From the NCBI GenBank assembly GCA_023144005.1, contig JAGLGN010000030.1:1-64000 (forward strand): DNA of 64,000 nt, written 5' to 3'. The stretch is from a bacterium (lineage in GTDB: Bacteria; AUK180). Both the position numbers and the translations under genes were made by a program. The first letter of the stretch is position 1. Each line of letters starts with the position of its first letter. Positions 17,179 to 26,129 of the stretch are shown here, piece by piece. The notes below the pieces were generated by a model. The model saw only the letters and a list, made by a program, of their open reading frames with translations. It searched no databases and was not told the origin of the DNA.

Positions 17179-17846
17179 GTGGAACTCTAACAATAGTAGG
17201 TGCTCCCATAGGCAATCTTGCATCGGTTGATTCTCTTTTCGCAAAGGCGCTTAAGCAAGCTGACCTGATTCTTTGTGAGGATACGCGTGTCACAGGTAAA
17301 CTGCTGAACCTGAAGGGGATAACTCCGGTTAAGATGATGTCATACCGTGAGGAAAATGAGGAGCGTATGGCAAAGAAGGCATTGGAATTCCTGGCGCAGG
17401 GCCTTCATATTGTTCTTTTGTCCGATGCCGGAATGCCTCTGGTCTCTGATCCGGGATACCGGCTTGTGCATATGGCGACTGAAAGCGGGTATGATACCTC
17501 TGTGGTTCACGGGCCCAGCGCTTTTATGGAAGCCCTTCTGAGATCGGGTTTTGGGACGGATAGATTTGTATTTTTGGGATTTCTTCCTAAAAAAGGCAAG
17601 AAACTCACCGAGGCCGTAGAATTGATGAGTGGATATGATATGACATTTGTATTCTATGAATCGCCATATCGCATAAGAAAGACAATGAAGCTCTTGCAGG
17701 ACCGTCTTCCGGAATCCAGGTATGCGATTTGCAGGGAGTTGACCAAGATGCATGAGGAATTTTTAAGAGGCCAACTCTCCCAATTGAATATTCTCGATAT
17801 CAAGGAGAAGGGAGAATTTACGGTCGTATTAAGGAGAGAAAGATGA
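17175..17846 (+). CDS. rsmI: 16S rRNA 2'-O-ribose methyltransferase RsmI
   Basis: A 223-residue member of the tetrapyrrole-methylase-fold rRNA methyltransferases, which methylate C1402 of 16S rRNA. Family hallmarks are GAPIGNL at the N-terminus, LCEDTRVTGKLL near residue 33, LLSDAGMPLVSDPGYRLV near 80 and VHGPSAFMEALLRSGF near 110, and YESPYRI near 157. It lacks the C-terminal extension of longer homologues. It is coupled by 4-nt overlaps to the permease upstream and the lipoprotein gene downstream. Confidence 0.92.
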   Translation: MSGTLTIVGAPIGNLASVDSLFAKALKQADLILCEDTRVTGKLLNLKGITPVKMMSYREENEERMAKKALEFLAQGLHIVLLSDAGMPLVSDPGYRLVHMATESGYDTSVVHGPSAFMEALLRSGFGTDRFVFLGFLPKKGKKLTEAVELMSGYDMTFVFYESPYRIRKTMKLLQDRLPESRYAICRELTKMHEEFLRGQLSQLNILDIKEKGEFTVVLRRER

Positions 17847-18463
17847 ATAAACGCATGATCACAATACTTATGGCGATAATGGCTCTGAGTATATTTTCGG
17901 GTTGCGGCTATATAAAGAGCGAGATAAAGGCCGGCAAGATAAAGAAAGGACTTGAAGGTGAGTCATTCAAGAAGTATTACATCCTTTCTCTTTTCGCCAG
18001 TCACTCAGAAGCAAAGGCATATCTCCTCATGGAAAGTGAAGATCAGAGAAACGGTTACCTCAAAGAATTCTGGATGATGTATGACCCCGACATATCAAGC
18101 ACAAGAAATTCATTCTATGCGGAATTGCTAAAAAGGTATTCATATGCTAAACTCAAATTCCCCTATATGAGGCGTTCCGGGGAGAAGACCGATATGGGCA
18201 GAATGTATATCAAATACGGGGCTCCGGTAGAGATCCAAAGAAATCCTCAGGATATTGAAAGGGAAGATTTTCAGGAGGTCATAGTGTGGGAGTATGAAGA
18301 ACCTAAGATGTTCAATATAGGCTTCAAAGACGAGAACGGTACCGGCAGCTTTAACCTTATTCCCAATTATGAGGTAATTCCTACGGTAACCGGCAAGGAA
18401 TTTAGACATAGGACCTTGAAAGAGGTCCGCGAATGGAGGGTAAGCCATGAAGAGAATAATTAG
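17843..18463 (+). CDS. GWxTD-family lipoprotein (variant motif)
   Basis: 206 residues. The N-terminus is a lipoprotein signal with Cys at residue 21 (SIFSGC). The middle matches the GWxTD family: FWMMYDPDISSTRN near residue 73, then GEKTDMGRMYIKYGAPVEI near 113. The family's Gly-Trp is Gly-Glu here. GWxTD proteins are secreted proteins of unknown biochemistry found mostly in Bacteroidetes-related and candidate phyla. The next gene encodes a secreted beta-rich protein and overlaps by 17 nt, so the two may correspond to the two halves of longer GWxTD proteins; this is inference. Confidence 0.75.
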   Translation: MNKRMITILMAIMALSIFSGCGYIKSEIKAGKIKKGLEGESFKKYYILSLFASHSEAKAYLLMESEDQRNGYLKEFWMMYDPDISSTRNSFYAELLKRYSYAKLKFPYMRRSGEKTDMGRMYIKYGAPVEIQRNPQDIEREDFQEVIVWEYEEPKMFNIGFKDENGTGSFNLIPNYEVIPTVTGKEFRHRTLKEVREWRVSHEENN

Positions 18464-19904
18464 TTTTATCATCATTTTAATTTCAATGCTGACCTTTGCT
18501 CAGCATGACCCGGTCGTTTACCGCGGCTCCGGCGCCAGCGGAACATATATACGCATTTGTCAGAGGGTTGATTTCAGTGATTTTACTCTGAGTAAGGATC
18601 TGCGGTTCAGGATATCTTACAAGGTGAGTTCCAAGGATGGTGAATTGATATTTAAACGCCGTGATTATCAGGAAATTAACGGAAAAGAGATCCTTGAACA
18701 GAAGATCATCTTCTTTTCTTCATCAGTTTGGGGGGATATACAGCCCGGAGAGTATGAGGTCGAGGTTTCCATCGTTGAATTGGAGAATAAGATAAGAGTA
18801 AAGACCGGAACTTCAATTATTGTAAAAGAAAACGGATTCCATGATGATGTGTTCGCCTGGTCGGGAAAGGATCTCAATCTCTCTTCCAAGGAAGCCTATT
18901 CCGGTGAAACATTCACATTTTCAACAGATATTGAGAACAATTCCGTAATGAAATGGAGATTTTTCATCTCCGGACAGAACGGAGAGCGTTATTATGAGAT
19001 GACTTCATCCACCTCTACTAAAAAGGGGGTTTCACGCCTTGCTTCGACAGGTATCGATTCGCTGTATTTGGGAGAGGGGGAATTCACCGCAACCTTTGAA
19101 GCGGATTTCTCGGATAGAGATAATCCCATTGTCAATTCAAGGGAATTTTCAATCGAGCACCCGCCATTTACGATCGACCTGTCCGCCTATACGCCTCTTA
19201 AATATACCCTTAATTCTACCGGTGACTATGTAGGCGCGCTGTCCAATTTCAGCGGTTATTCCGCAACCGTAGTATTTCCTGTCCTCTTACCAAATAAAAG
19301 CGTTGCCGGAATGATCGAGTCGCGGTATGTGATCACTGATAATATCTCCGCTCTTAGAGGCTCTCTTTCATACAAGGTGTTTTTCAATTATAAAAAAGAA
19401 GCGATCAAGCTTGACATTCTGGCTACACTTAATTCGAGTGATGTGGATCTTTCCCTGATAAACATGGATATTGCAAATAATCCCGCGAACCTCATGGAAA
19501 TAAACAAGGACAATTTCATCGTTTCCACGATCGGCATAGGCCCGTATGTAAGAAAAATACATGAACTGAAGCGTGTGGACCCTTTTCAGATCTTTCCGTA
19601 TTTTGCCATCAACATTAAATACGAGGGAGGTGACCTTATATCCTTCAAGGGCTTTATCCCTGGCATGTACACATATTTGAGAATGATCCTGCGTTATGAT
19701 TATCAAGGAAATAATAAGAGCTTATACATGAGCAATTCAGGTATAACCAAACCCATATTGCCTCTATTCGGTGGTTTCTATGAAAGGACATCGGGTGATA
19801 AATATTTGGTGGGCCTTGCGAATCTTCAGATGGAAAAGAGCACATCTTCCCGGATCGATACTTTTAAATTGCTGAATTATCTGAAGGGAAGTAAAGTTGA
19901 GTGA
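18447..19904 (+). CDS. Secreted beta-rich protein of unknown function
   Basis: 485 residues with a clear Sec signal peptide (residues 1-19, ending TFA-QH). The mature part is dominated by predicted beta strands with repeated Thr/Ser-rich, alternating patterns and no enzyme motif that I recognise. Segments like SGATVVF-type strands and FTIDLSAYTPLKY suggest immunoglobulin-like or beta-sandwich domains. It overlaps the GWxTD lipoprotein gene by 17 nt and the GGDEF gene by 8 nt, so expression is probably coordinated. It is likely periplasmic or an outer-membrane partner of the lipoprotein. Confidence 0.6.
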   Translation: MKRIISFIIILISMLTFAQHDPVVYRGSGASGTYIRICQRVDFSDFTLSKDLRFRISYKVSSKDGELIFKRRDYQEINGKEILEQKIIFFSSSVWGDIQPGEYEVEVSIVELENKIRVKTGTSIIVKENGFHDDVFAWSGKDLNLSSKEAYSGETFTFSTDIENNSVMKWRFFISGQNGERYYEMTSSTSTKKGVSRLASTGIDSLYLGEGEFTATFEADFSDRDNPIVNSREFSIEHPPFTIDLSAYTPLKYTLNSTGDYVGALSNFSGYSATVVFPVLLPNKSVAGMIESRYVITDNISALRGSLSYKVFFNYKKEAIKLDILATLNSSDVDLSLINMDIANNPANLMEINKDNFIVSTIGIGPYVRKIHELKRVDPFQIFPYFAINIKYEGGDLISFKGFIPGMYTYLRMILRYDYQGNNKSLYMSNSGITKPILPLFGGFYERTSGDKYLVGLANLQMEKSTSSRIDTFKLLNYLKGSKVE

Positions 19905-21279
19905 AATAAAAACCGGTATACTGAAATATCTGGTCGCCATTCTCGGGATTTCCGGTGTCCTTCTGTCACCGCTGCATCCACTGCCCGGCCTGGCGGTCGC
20001 TTTGATCTGTTCGGCGGCCCTTAATTACATCGAACCCGTATTTTCCAATCTCATGATCCTTCTGTCAATTTCATTCGGGATCTATTTAACGATGAAAGGC
20101 ATGATCACGGGATATACGCTTCTTTCGATAATAGTCGCGATCGCGGCGGTCTTCTACTTTCGAGGTAAACTTTTGGAGAGTGAGAACATATTCCGCTCAC
20201 GCAAACAAAGCAGCAGTGAGGATATTTCCTATAACTCGGACATCCTGGAAAAAAACCGTTCGCAGATCAATTACTTCGATATCAAGATCGAGGATTACAA
20301 GTATCTGACACGCGGTTTATTGGATATCACCAATCTTCTGGATCAGGACAAGGACCTTGCCGCTCTGCTTCAGTATTCTTCAAAATATTTCAAAGGCACC
20401 GGGTACGTACTTAGATATGAAGACAGAAATTGGGCATTGAAGGAAAAGCATGGCCGTGGAAATGTGAATGTTGAAAATTTTAATTTCCAATCCGGTATCC
20501 TCAAAGATGTGATCATGAAAAAGAAGACTCTCTATGTGGAGAATATCGACTCGGACTTTCATTATACCTTCATCAACGGAATAAAGACCGTAAAATCCAC
20601 CATAGTTTTTCCCATACTTGTGAATTATCAGGTAGAGGGACTTTTAAAATGGGATTTTGCAGTTCCCACAGAATTTGAATACCATAAGATCAAGATCATT
20701 CAGACACTTGTTCATTTCACTTCATTGAACCTTTCACTTCTTAACACGCTTGAAGAGCTGGAAAAGGTGAGTATCATCGATGAGCTCACTCAGATCTACA
20801 ATAAAAAGGAATTCGATTCGCGGCTGAAGGATTTTGTAAAGACGGGCAGAAATTTAGGAAAACCCCTTTCACTGCTGATGATCGATATTGATCATTTCAA
20901 GCAGGTAAACGATACATATGGTCATCTGGACGGGGATCTGGTACTATCACAGCTTTCTGCTTTATTGAAGAAGTATGTAAGGATATCCGACATCATATTC
21001 AGGTATGGCGGGGAAGAATTTGCCGTGATACTCCCTGATACCTCTGAAAGTGATGCCGCTATCCTTGCCAGGCGCCTATGTAAAAGTACCGAAGAGAATA
21101 CATTCTATTTGAAAAAGAAAAGGATCCGCCTGACGGTCACGGTCGGGGTCTCAGAGCTGACTAATGAGATATATACTCCGAAGATGATGATCGAAACGGC
21201 GGACAGTGCTTTGTATTGGGGCAAGGAGAATGGAAGGAATCGTGTTATATGTTACTCAGAGATAAAAGAAAAGCGATAA
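19897..21279 (+). CDS. Membrane GAF-GGDEF diguanylate cyclase
   Basis: 460 residues. Three or four membrane spans (about 8-90) precede a GAF-like domain (about 135-285) and a GGDEF domain (about 290-455). The catalytic motif is RYGGEEF near residue 370, with an intact allosteric I-site RISD five residues before it. SLLMIDIDHFKQVND carries the metal-binding Asp. All key residues for making cyclic di-GMP are therefore present. The start is TTG at 19897, inside the end of the preceding gene. With the HD-GYP protein at 2062, it indicates an active cyclic-di-GMP circuit. Confidence 0.9.
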   Translation: MSEIKTGILKYLVAILGISGVLLSPLHPLPGLAVALICSAALNYIEPVFSNLMILLSISFGIYLTMKGMITGYTLLSIIVAIAAVFYFRGKLLESENIFRSRKQSSSEDISYNSDILEKNRSQINYFDIKIEDYKYLTRGLLDITNLLDQDKDLAALLQYSSKYFKGTGYVLRYEDRNWALKEKHGRGNVNVENFNFQSGILKDVIMKKKTLYVENIDSDFHYTFINGIKTVKSTIVFPILVNYQVEGLLKWDFAVPTEFEYHKIKIIQTLVHFTSLNLSLLNTLEELEKVSIIDELTQIYNKKEFDSRLKDFVKTGRNLGKPLSLLMIDIDHFKQVNDTYGHLDGDLVLSQLSALLKKYVRISDIIFRYGGEEFAVILPDTSESDAAILARRLCKSTEENTFYLKKKRIRLTVTVGVSELTNEIYTPKMMIETADSALYWGKENGRNRVICYSEIKEKR

Positions 21280-22100
21280 TATTAGGCTCCGGCGGCGCCA
21301 AAGGCCTCGCACATCTCGGAGTGTGGAAAGTGCTCAAGGAGATGGGAATGGACTCCGTTGATTTTATCGCCGGCACATCCATGGGTGCTGTGATCGGGGC
21401 GATGATGGCTAATAACCTCAATGTCCTGGAGCTCATTCGAGTAATGAGAAATATGTCGCAGACGGATTGGCTCAAGATCTTTTCTCCCCACATTCCGGTC
21501 TCGGGCTTTGTTTCGGGTCGGAACGTCAGAAAATTTCTGGAAAAATTCCTAACGGTAAACCAGATTGAAGAATTACAGGTGCCGTTCGGCTGCGCTGCCT
21601 ACAATTATGATCTTTGCGATCCCGAATTCCTGACTTCAGGAGGGTTATTAGACGCTCTCAGGGCCAGTATGTCCATACCCATAATTTTTGATCCCTATAA
21701 GATAGGGGATACATACTATCTTGACGGCGGCCTCGGGAATCCGCTTCCCATTAAGGATGTAGAAGCGCTTGGTATCGATAAATATCTCGTCGTGAATGTT
21801 CTGCAGAAGCCGGTCAAAAGGGATATTGACAAGGCATTGCTGAAGCGCCTGAATATTTTAAAAAGAAAGCACAAAGAAGACGAACCCAAATTATTCGATA
21901 TCGCCCTTAGAAATATCTCTATCATTGAATGGGAACTGGCGAGAAGTCAGTTGGAGCTGCATAAGCCCAAATATCTAGTCACGATCGACACCTCCGAGTT
22001 CAATATTCTACAATACCATTCAGCGAAGGAGATCATCCTTCAGGGTGAGAATGCCGCTCTGAGAGAGCGTGATATGTTGGAAGATTTCTTGAAAGGATGA
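21249..22100 (+). CDS. Patatin-like phospholipase
   Basis: About 283 residues of the bacterial patatin/RssA-NTE family. The oxyanion loop is LGSGGAKG near residue 11, the nucleophile elbow is AGTSMG near 38, and the catalytic Asp is in LDGGLGNPLP near 158. This complete Ser-Asp dyad predicts a lipid acyl hydrolase acting at the inner membrane surface. No signal peptide or membrane span is seen. The ATG at 21249 is preferred over an upstream TTG, since it directly precedes the conserved core; it lies within the end of the GGDEF gene. Confidence 0.88.
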   Translation: MLLRDKRKAIILGSGGAKGLAHLGVWKVLKEMGMDSVDFIAGTSMGAVIGAMMANNLNVLELIRVMRNMSQTDWLKIFSPHIPVSGFVSGRNVRKFLEKFLTVNQIEELQVPFGCAAYNYDLCDPEFLTSGGLLDALRASMSIPIIFDPYKIGDTYYLDGGLGNPLPIKDVEALGIDKYLVVNVLQKPVKRDIDKALLKRLNILKRKHKEDEPKLFDIALRNISIIEWELARSQLELHKPKYLVTIDTSEFNILQYHSAKEIILQGENAALRERDMLEDFLKG

Positions 22101-22172
22101 CAAGCAAATAGTGAATACTGAATAGTGGAGAAATGAAGAATGAAGAATGAAGAATGGGGAAAGGAACGGAAA

Positions 22173-22352
22173 CACATCCGTAACCGGAAAATCACAATTT
22201 CGCTTCTTTCACTAAAACCATCCGTTAAAATAATAGAACGCCGGAGTGTAGGTAGATATGGGACATGCCGTACTCCGCAGGAGTTCGACTGTCCCGGTGT
22301 AAAAGTTCCAAGCAAAGAGTTGACAGGAAGCAGAGCGTATAAACTCTTTGCC
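22173..22352 (+). repeat. Dispersed structured repeat family A, copy 2 (full length)
   Basis: A 180-nt copy. It starts with CACATCCGTAACCGG. Hairpin 1 is at 22260-22295 (outer stem GGGACA/TGTCCC, inner stem ACTCC-GCA-GGAGT) and hairpin 2 at 22312-22351 (GCAAAGAGTT/AACTCTTTGC). The inner stem of hairpin 1 carries a T-A pair where copies 3 and 4 have G-C, so pairing is kept while sequence changes. The 3' end overlaps the likely start of the nucleotidase-like gene. Confidence 0.85.
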
Positions 22353-23693
22353 CTCTTAATTATTGCCGTTGTTCTATGTGTCTCCGCATCAATATTCGCC
22401 GGGGATACTACAGTTGCGCTTATTGAGCTGAATATACTTCACACGAATGATATTCACGGCCATATTAAGCCCTATTCCAATGGTATTGGCGGAATGGTGA
22501 ACCTTGAAGCCCATGTGAAGAAATTGAGGGCAGAGGGCCGCTGCGATCTTCTAATAGATTCCGGGGATCTCATTCATAAAGGTAACTCCATAGACCTTAA
22601 CTCCAATGGCGAGGCGACCTTCAAGTTATTTGATCTTCTGGATTATGATATCTTCACTCCGGGAAATAATGAGCTGAAGGAGCCGTTTCAGAGGTATTTG
22701 GCATTCAGGGATTCCCTTGATGCGCCCTTTATCGGGTGTAATATCAAAAATAACGGCGCGAGTATCTTTGATGACGCATATAAGGCCTTTGACCTTAAAG
22801 GTATAAAGATCGCCGTCGTGGGGCTTTCCTACTGCGGAAAGAACTCCTATGTCAAGGGTAGGTATGACGGATGGGACAATGTTGAATTCCTGCCATGGGA
22901 GGAGGCATTGGCAAATACCTTCTCTTCGATGGAAAAGGCCGATATAATTATCTTGGTGTCTCATAACGGTATGGACTTTGACAGGAATGTGCTGACAAAA
23001 TTTCCGCAGATCGATATAGTGATCTCGGGACATGATCACCGCGTCACAAAAATGCCTGATCAGGCCGCGGATTCAATTCTTGTCGAGACCGGCTGCTATC
23101 TAAATGATCTGGGCGTTCTGACATTGATGGTTTCCGCAGAGGATAAAAAGATCTCCGATGTGAAATATGAATTGATCCCGCTTGTTCCCCTCGGCAAAGG
23201 CAAGGGTAAATTGGCAAGAAGGATCAGGAAATACGATAGGAAATACAATAAAAAAGGCAAAGAAGTACTGGGATATCTGAAAGAATCCCTGGATTCATTT
23301 GAAAGATCAGCGGAATTTACCGCCAGGGCTTTCTGCCGCAGTGCAAAAACGGATTTTGCGCTCATCAACGATGGCAGCGAGAGGGAATTCCTGCCCGCCG
23401 GCCCCGTCACCGCGGAATGGCTGAGGATGAAGTCGCCGTATCAGAATGACCTTGTGGTCGCCGAAGTCGATGTAGAGAGGATAAGAGCCCTTGTGGAGCG
23501 ATTTAAGGGGCAGAATGTCCTCTTCTTCTGGTCAAATGCGGATCTCCCCGAAAAGGGTACTGTCAAGGTCGCGATGGATTCCTATCTTGCCGAAGCAATG
23601 AAACTGGAAAGCACTACCGTGGGTATGACCGAATTTGAATCCCAGGCGGATTATCTCAGTGTACTGTTCCATAAATACGGTAACAATGACTGA
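22320..23693 (+). CDS. Secreted 5'-nucleotidase-family protein with altered active site
   Basis: About 457 residues from TTG 22320, which puts a signal peptide (YKLFALLIIAVVLC core, ending IFA-GD) at the N-terminus. The metallophosphatase domain shows LHTNDIHG, DSGDLIH, VSHNG and SGHDH, but the GNH[DE] motif reads PGNNE: the catalytic-site His is Asn. The C-terminal substrate domain is also atypical (NDGSERE where NxGGxR is usual). It may therefore be inactive or altered. A longer frame runs from ATG 22140, but its first ~60 residues are encoded by repeat A and would bury the signal peptide. A canonical relative is at 52287. Confidence 0.75.
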   Translation: MTGSRAYKLFALLIIAVVLCVSASIFAGDTTVALIELNILHTNDIHGHIKPYSNGIGGMVNLEAHVKKLRAEGRCDLLIDSGDLIHKGNSIDLNSNGEATFKLFDLLDYDIFTPGNNELKEPFQRYLAFRDSLDAPFIGCNIKNNGASIFDDAYKAFDLKGIKIAVVGLSYCGKNSYVKGRYDGWDNVEFLPWEEALANTFSSMEKADIIILVSHNGMDFDRNVLTKFPQIDIVISGHDHRVTKMPDQAADSILVETGCYLNDLGVLTLMVSAEDKKISDVKYELIPLVPLGKGKGKLARRIRKYDRKYNKKGKEVLGYLKESLDSFERSAEFTARAFCRSAKTDFALINDGSEREFLPAGPVTAEWLRMKSPYQNDLVVAEVDVERIRALVERFKGQNVLFFWSNADLPEKGTVKVAMDSYLAEAMKLESTTVGMTEFESQADYLSVLFHKYGNND

Positions 23694-23780
23694 TGTTATT
23701 TTGCTCAACACATTTTCTATAGCAATCAGAAGACTGAAAAAGAGGCGTGGAGAATGTTATCGTGTGATTCTATACATTGC
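23694..23780. other. Short spacer before repeat A copy 3
   Basis: Intergenic sequence after the nucleotidase-like gene. No promoter or terminator that I can support. An open frame at 23635-23880 runs through it into the repeat and is not credible. Confidence 0.4.
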
Positions 23781-23958
23781 GAAGAGTGTACAATTGCTTC
23801 ACAATTTTCAACTCTTCACTTGGAACTTTTACATCGGGACAGACGAACGCCGGCGGCGTACGACATGTCCCATATCTTGATTGGGATGCGGCGTGATATG
23901 ATTGGAACAGGAGAATTAAAGTGTTAAACGAAATACTTATTTTCCGGTTACGGGTGTG
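23781..23958 (-). repeat. Dispersed structured repeat family A, copy 3 (full length)
   Basis: A 178-nt reverse-strand copy. Hairpin 1 is at 23836-23871 with inner stem ACGCC-GCC-GGCGT (read on the reverse strand). Hairpin 2 has GAAGAGT (23781-23787) pairing with ACTCTTC (23811-23817); relative to copies 2 and 4 one A-T pair has become G-C. The 5' block CACCCGTAACCGG-like sequence ends at 23958, 87 nt from hairpin 1, as in the other copies. Confidence 0.8.
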
Positions 23959-24069
23959 TGCCTTTTTCCACTTCGTACATCTCGCATCTTACATCCAGCA
24001 TCGTACCTCGTTCACTCGTGAACGACAGTCATCGGATTTATGGAACAGTACACTAGGCGCACTAGGTAA
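23959..24069. other. Spacer with short palindromes before the 24070 gene
   Basis: Degenerate short repeats (TTCGTACATCTCGCATC-like) resemble those at 52194-52230. A perfect small hairpin, CGTTCAC-TC-GTGAACG, is at 24009-24024. No convincing promoter was found. Confidence 0.45.
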
Positions 24070-25056
24070 GTGAAGCGTTTTTTAGAACCTATTTTACTGA
24101 TAATCGTTCTCCTTTTCCTTGTGAATCTACTTCTGAATTTCACCCTGAAAAAGATCGCTGTACCGGGCCGTGACGGCTACGGTTTCATATCTCCCGATGC
24201 CGAATTGGGGTTTTACCATAATCCATCCTTGAGCTTCCGTACACAGGACAAAGGGCGTGTCTGGAGCGATGAAAGGGGATTCAGGCCATGCGGTACGGGC
24301 AATGCTTCCGCTGATACTGTTTATGTCCTTGGCGATTCCATGATCGACCTTCTGGTGGATAATTGTAAGCTGCCCGCCGCCTTCATGGGGGGTGATTCTA
24401 AGGACAAAAGATATATCAGCAGCGGCTGTATGTCATTCTCAACGATGCAGGAATACATTTTATTAAAGAGGATACATCAGAAGTATCATGGCAAGGAATT
24501 CCATATATATGTTTACACGGGAAATGACCTCTTTCAGAATACGCAGGGCATTTCAACCCTTCCGGTGATAAGAGAGACCGATGATGGATTTGAATTGATA
24601 TCACCGGAGAAAACAAGAGGCATTCCCATTACGAAAAGATTTATACTATTTTCTATCATCGAATCCTATTTTTTCGGCAAGAATGAGGATGATCCGTCAT
24701 ACTGGCATGATCTGATGTATGGCTATACTCTCGATTCGATGGAAGAAAATCTCGATGAGATGCTGAATAAGACCGCATTCGTATTGAATCTGATAAATGA
24801 ATATTCTACGGCAAATGATATCAGCGTAAGATATTACATTATCCCAACATCAATGGAAATAACTTCCCCAAATGATGAGGGGGCAGTAAAAATGGCTCGA
24901 TTACGCCATGCATTTATTGATATATTGGCATCTCATAGCGCTTCTTTTACGGATCTCACTCCGGTGATCAACAAGGTATATGAGCCGGGATTCTATGATC
25001 CTGTGAATTTCCATCTGACCTCCGATGCGTGGAAAAAGATTTTGGGGACACATTGA
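24070..25056 (+). CDS. Membrane-anchored SGNH/GDSL hydrolase-like protein
   Basis: 328 residues with one N-terminal membrane span (about 5-28) and an extracytoplasmic domain. The SGNH blocks are visible: VLGDSMID near residue 90 (block I Ser), YTGNDL near 150 (block III Gly-x-Asn-Asp) and YDPVNFHLTSDAW near 312 (block V with the catalytic His). This fits esterase/acyltransferase families that act on cell-surface glycans or lipids. The start is GTG at 24070; the spacer before it lacks a clear ribosome binding site. The gene has no operon partner. Confidence 0.75.
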   Translation: MKRFLEPILLIIVLLFLVNLLLNFTLKKIAVPGRDGYGFISPDAELGFYHNPSLSFRTQDKGRVWSDERGFRPCGTGNASADTVYVLGDSMIDLLVDNCKLPAAFMGGDSKDKRYISSGCMSFSTMQEYILLKRIHQKYHGKEFHIYVYTGNDLFQNTQGISTLPVIRETDDGFELISPEKTRGIPITKRFILFSIIESYFFGKNEDDPSYWHDLMYGYTLDSMEENLDEMLNKTAFVLNLINEYSTANDISVRYYIIPTSMEITSPNDEGAVKMARLRHAFIDILASHSASFTDLTPVINKVYEPGFYDPVNFHLTSDAWKKILGTH

Positions 25057-25059
25057 TAT

Positions 25060-25088
25060 TTGATTTTTCATTGATTAAGGATTAAAAT
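25060..25088 (+). promoter_or_regulatory. Promoter for the CsgG-like lipoprotein gene
   Basis: TTGATT (25060-25065), a 17-nt spacer and TAAAAT (25083-25088). The transcription start is predicted near 25095, followed by GGAGGAG ahead of the ATG at 25116. Confidence 0.55.
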
Positions 25089-25115
25089 ATACATAGCATT
25101 CTTCTTGGAGGAGAA

Positions 25116-26129
25116 ATGAACAATTCCAAAATCGCAATTTTAATAGGCCTATTACTTGTCTCCTGCGTGATCCAGGCACGGATGACCGTCGCTGTACAGG
25201 ACTTTACAGCTGAGAATTGTGAGGCCTATATCGGCGCGGTGAGCTCTCGTGAGTTCAGAAATGTACTTGTTGGGAATAAAGAGCTGACGGTTCTGGATAG
25301 AAGTTCAATGGAAATAATTCTCAAGGAGCAGGATTTTCAAATCTCCGGATGTACTTCAGCTGAATGCGCCATAGAGATGGGAAAATTGCTTGCCGCCAAT
25401 TTTATCATTACAGGTACGGTATCAAAAATGGGCAATGCCTATTATATCAGCATCAATTGTATCGGCGTGGAAACAGGGGAGATCAAATACTCAAAGAGTA
25501 ATTATATCGAAGGGGGAGTAGAGCTGGTCATGCCTCTATCTCACAATCTTGCCGTCGAGTTTTCAAATCAGTATTTCGGTACCAATTTCCCGATGAGGGC
25601 ATTATCCAGACAGATCGCTCCTCCCACCACCAGTAATAACAATCTTCAGCTCAATCTTCAACCGCAGCTGCCCCTGATGAAAAAGGAAGGGATATATTAT
25701 CTCAGAGGGAAGAAGATGAACTGGAAGGACCTGAGAAAAGTATTGCGCGGAAACCCCGCAAGCGCCCCTTATTACTCGAAACTTGACAAATTGAACAAAG
25801 CTATGATACCTGTGGGGATAATAACGATCGCAAGTGAAGTTGTTTGCGGAGTTTCCGTTATCATATGGGCGCTGTCATCCCCTGATGATCTGGGCGATTC
25901 CTGGCTCTCTGAAGATGCTCGTTCTGCCTGGGGCAATGTTGCGCTTATCACAGCGATACCATTCACTGTGGGACTGATAGTCCTCTTGGCGACGGCCGGG
26001 CCTTCGAAGAAACTGATAGAAGATGCTGTGAGGGCTTTTAATTCAGATCAGGCATCTAATTTGAAATTGAAGGGATTCTTCACCTTGAATGAGAATGGCC
26101 CCCGAGGCGGACTCAGTCTAGTATTTTGA
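25116..26129 (+). CDS. CsgG/LpoB-like lipoprotein with C-terminal membrane segments
   Basis: 337 residues. The signal ends in a lipobox LVSC (Cys 17). Residues 22-150 resemble the CsgG/TolB-N type domain: TVAVQDFTAENCE, LTVLDRSSMEIILKEQDF, GCTSAECAIEMGKLLAANF, ITGTVSKMGNAYYIS. Family members sit at the outer membrane as secretion-pore or activator proteins. Unusually, two hydrophobic segments (about 228-255 and 275-300) follow a Pro/Gln-rich linker, so the C-terminus may also enter a membrane. It has its own promoter and a strong GGAGGAG ribosome binding site. Confidence 0.7.
   Translation: MNNSKIAILIGLLLVSCVIQARMTVAVQDFTAENCEAYIGAVSSREFRNVLVGNKELTVLDRSSMEIILKEQDFQISGCTSAECAIEMGKLLAANFIITGTVSKMGNAYYISINCIGVETGEIKYSKSNYIEGGVELVMPLSHNLAVEFSNQYFGTNFPMRALSRQIAPPTTSNNNLQLNLQPQLPLMKKEGIYYLRGKKMNWKDLRKVLRGNPASAPYYSKLDKLNKAMIPVGIITIASEVVCGVSVIIWALSSPDDLGDSWLSEDARSAWGNVALITAIPFTVGLIVLLATAGPSKKLIEDAVRAFNSDQASNLKLKGFFTLNENGPRGGLSLVF

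Noticed and set aside
22140..22319. N-terminal extension of the nucleotidase-like protein
   Set aside because: The ~60 added residues are encoded by repeat A sequence and would place the signal peptide internally.
23635..23880. 81-codon forward frame at the end of the nucleotidase-like gene
   Set aside because: It is an out-of-frame shadow of the coding end that continues into repeat A copy 3.
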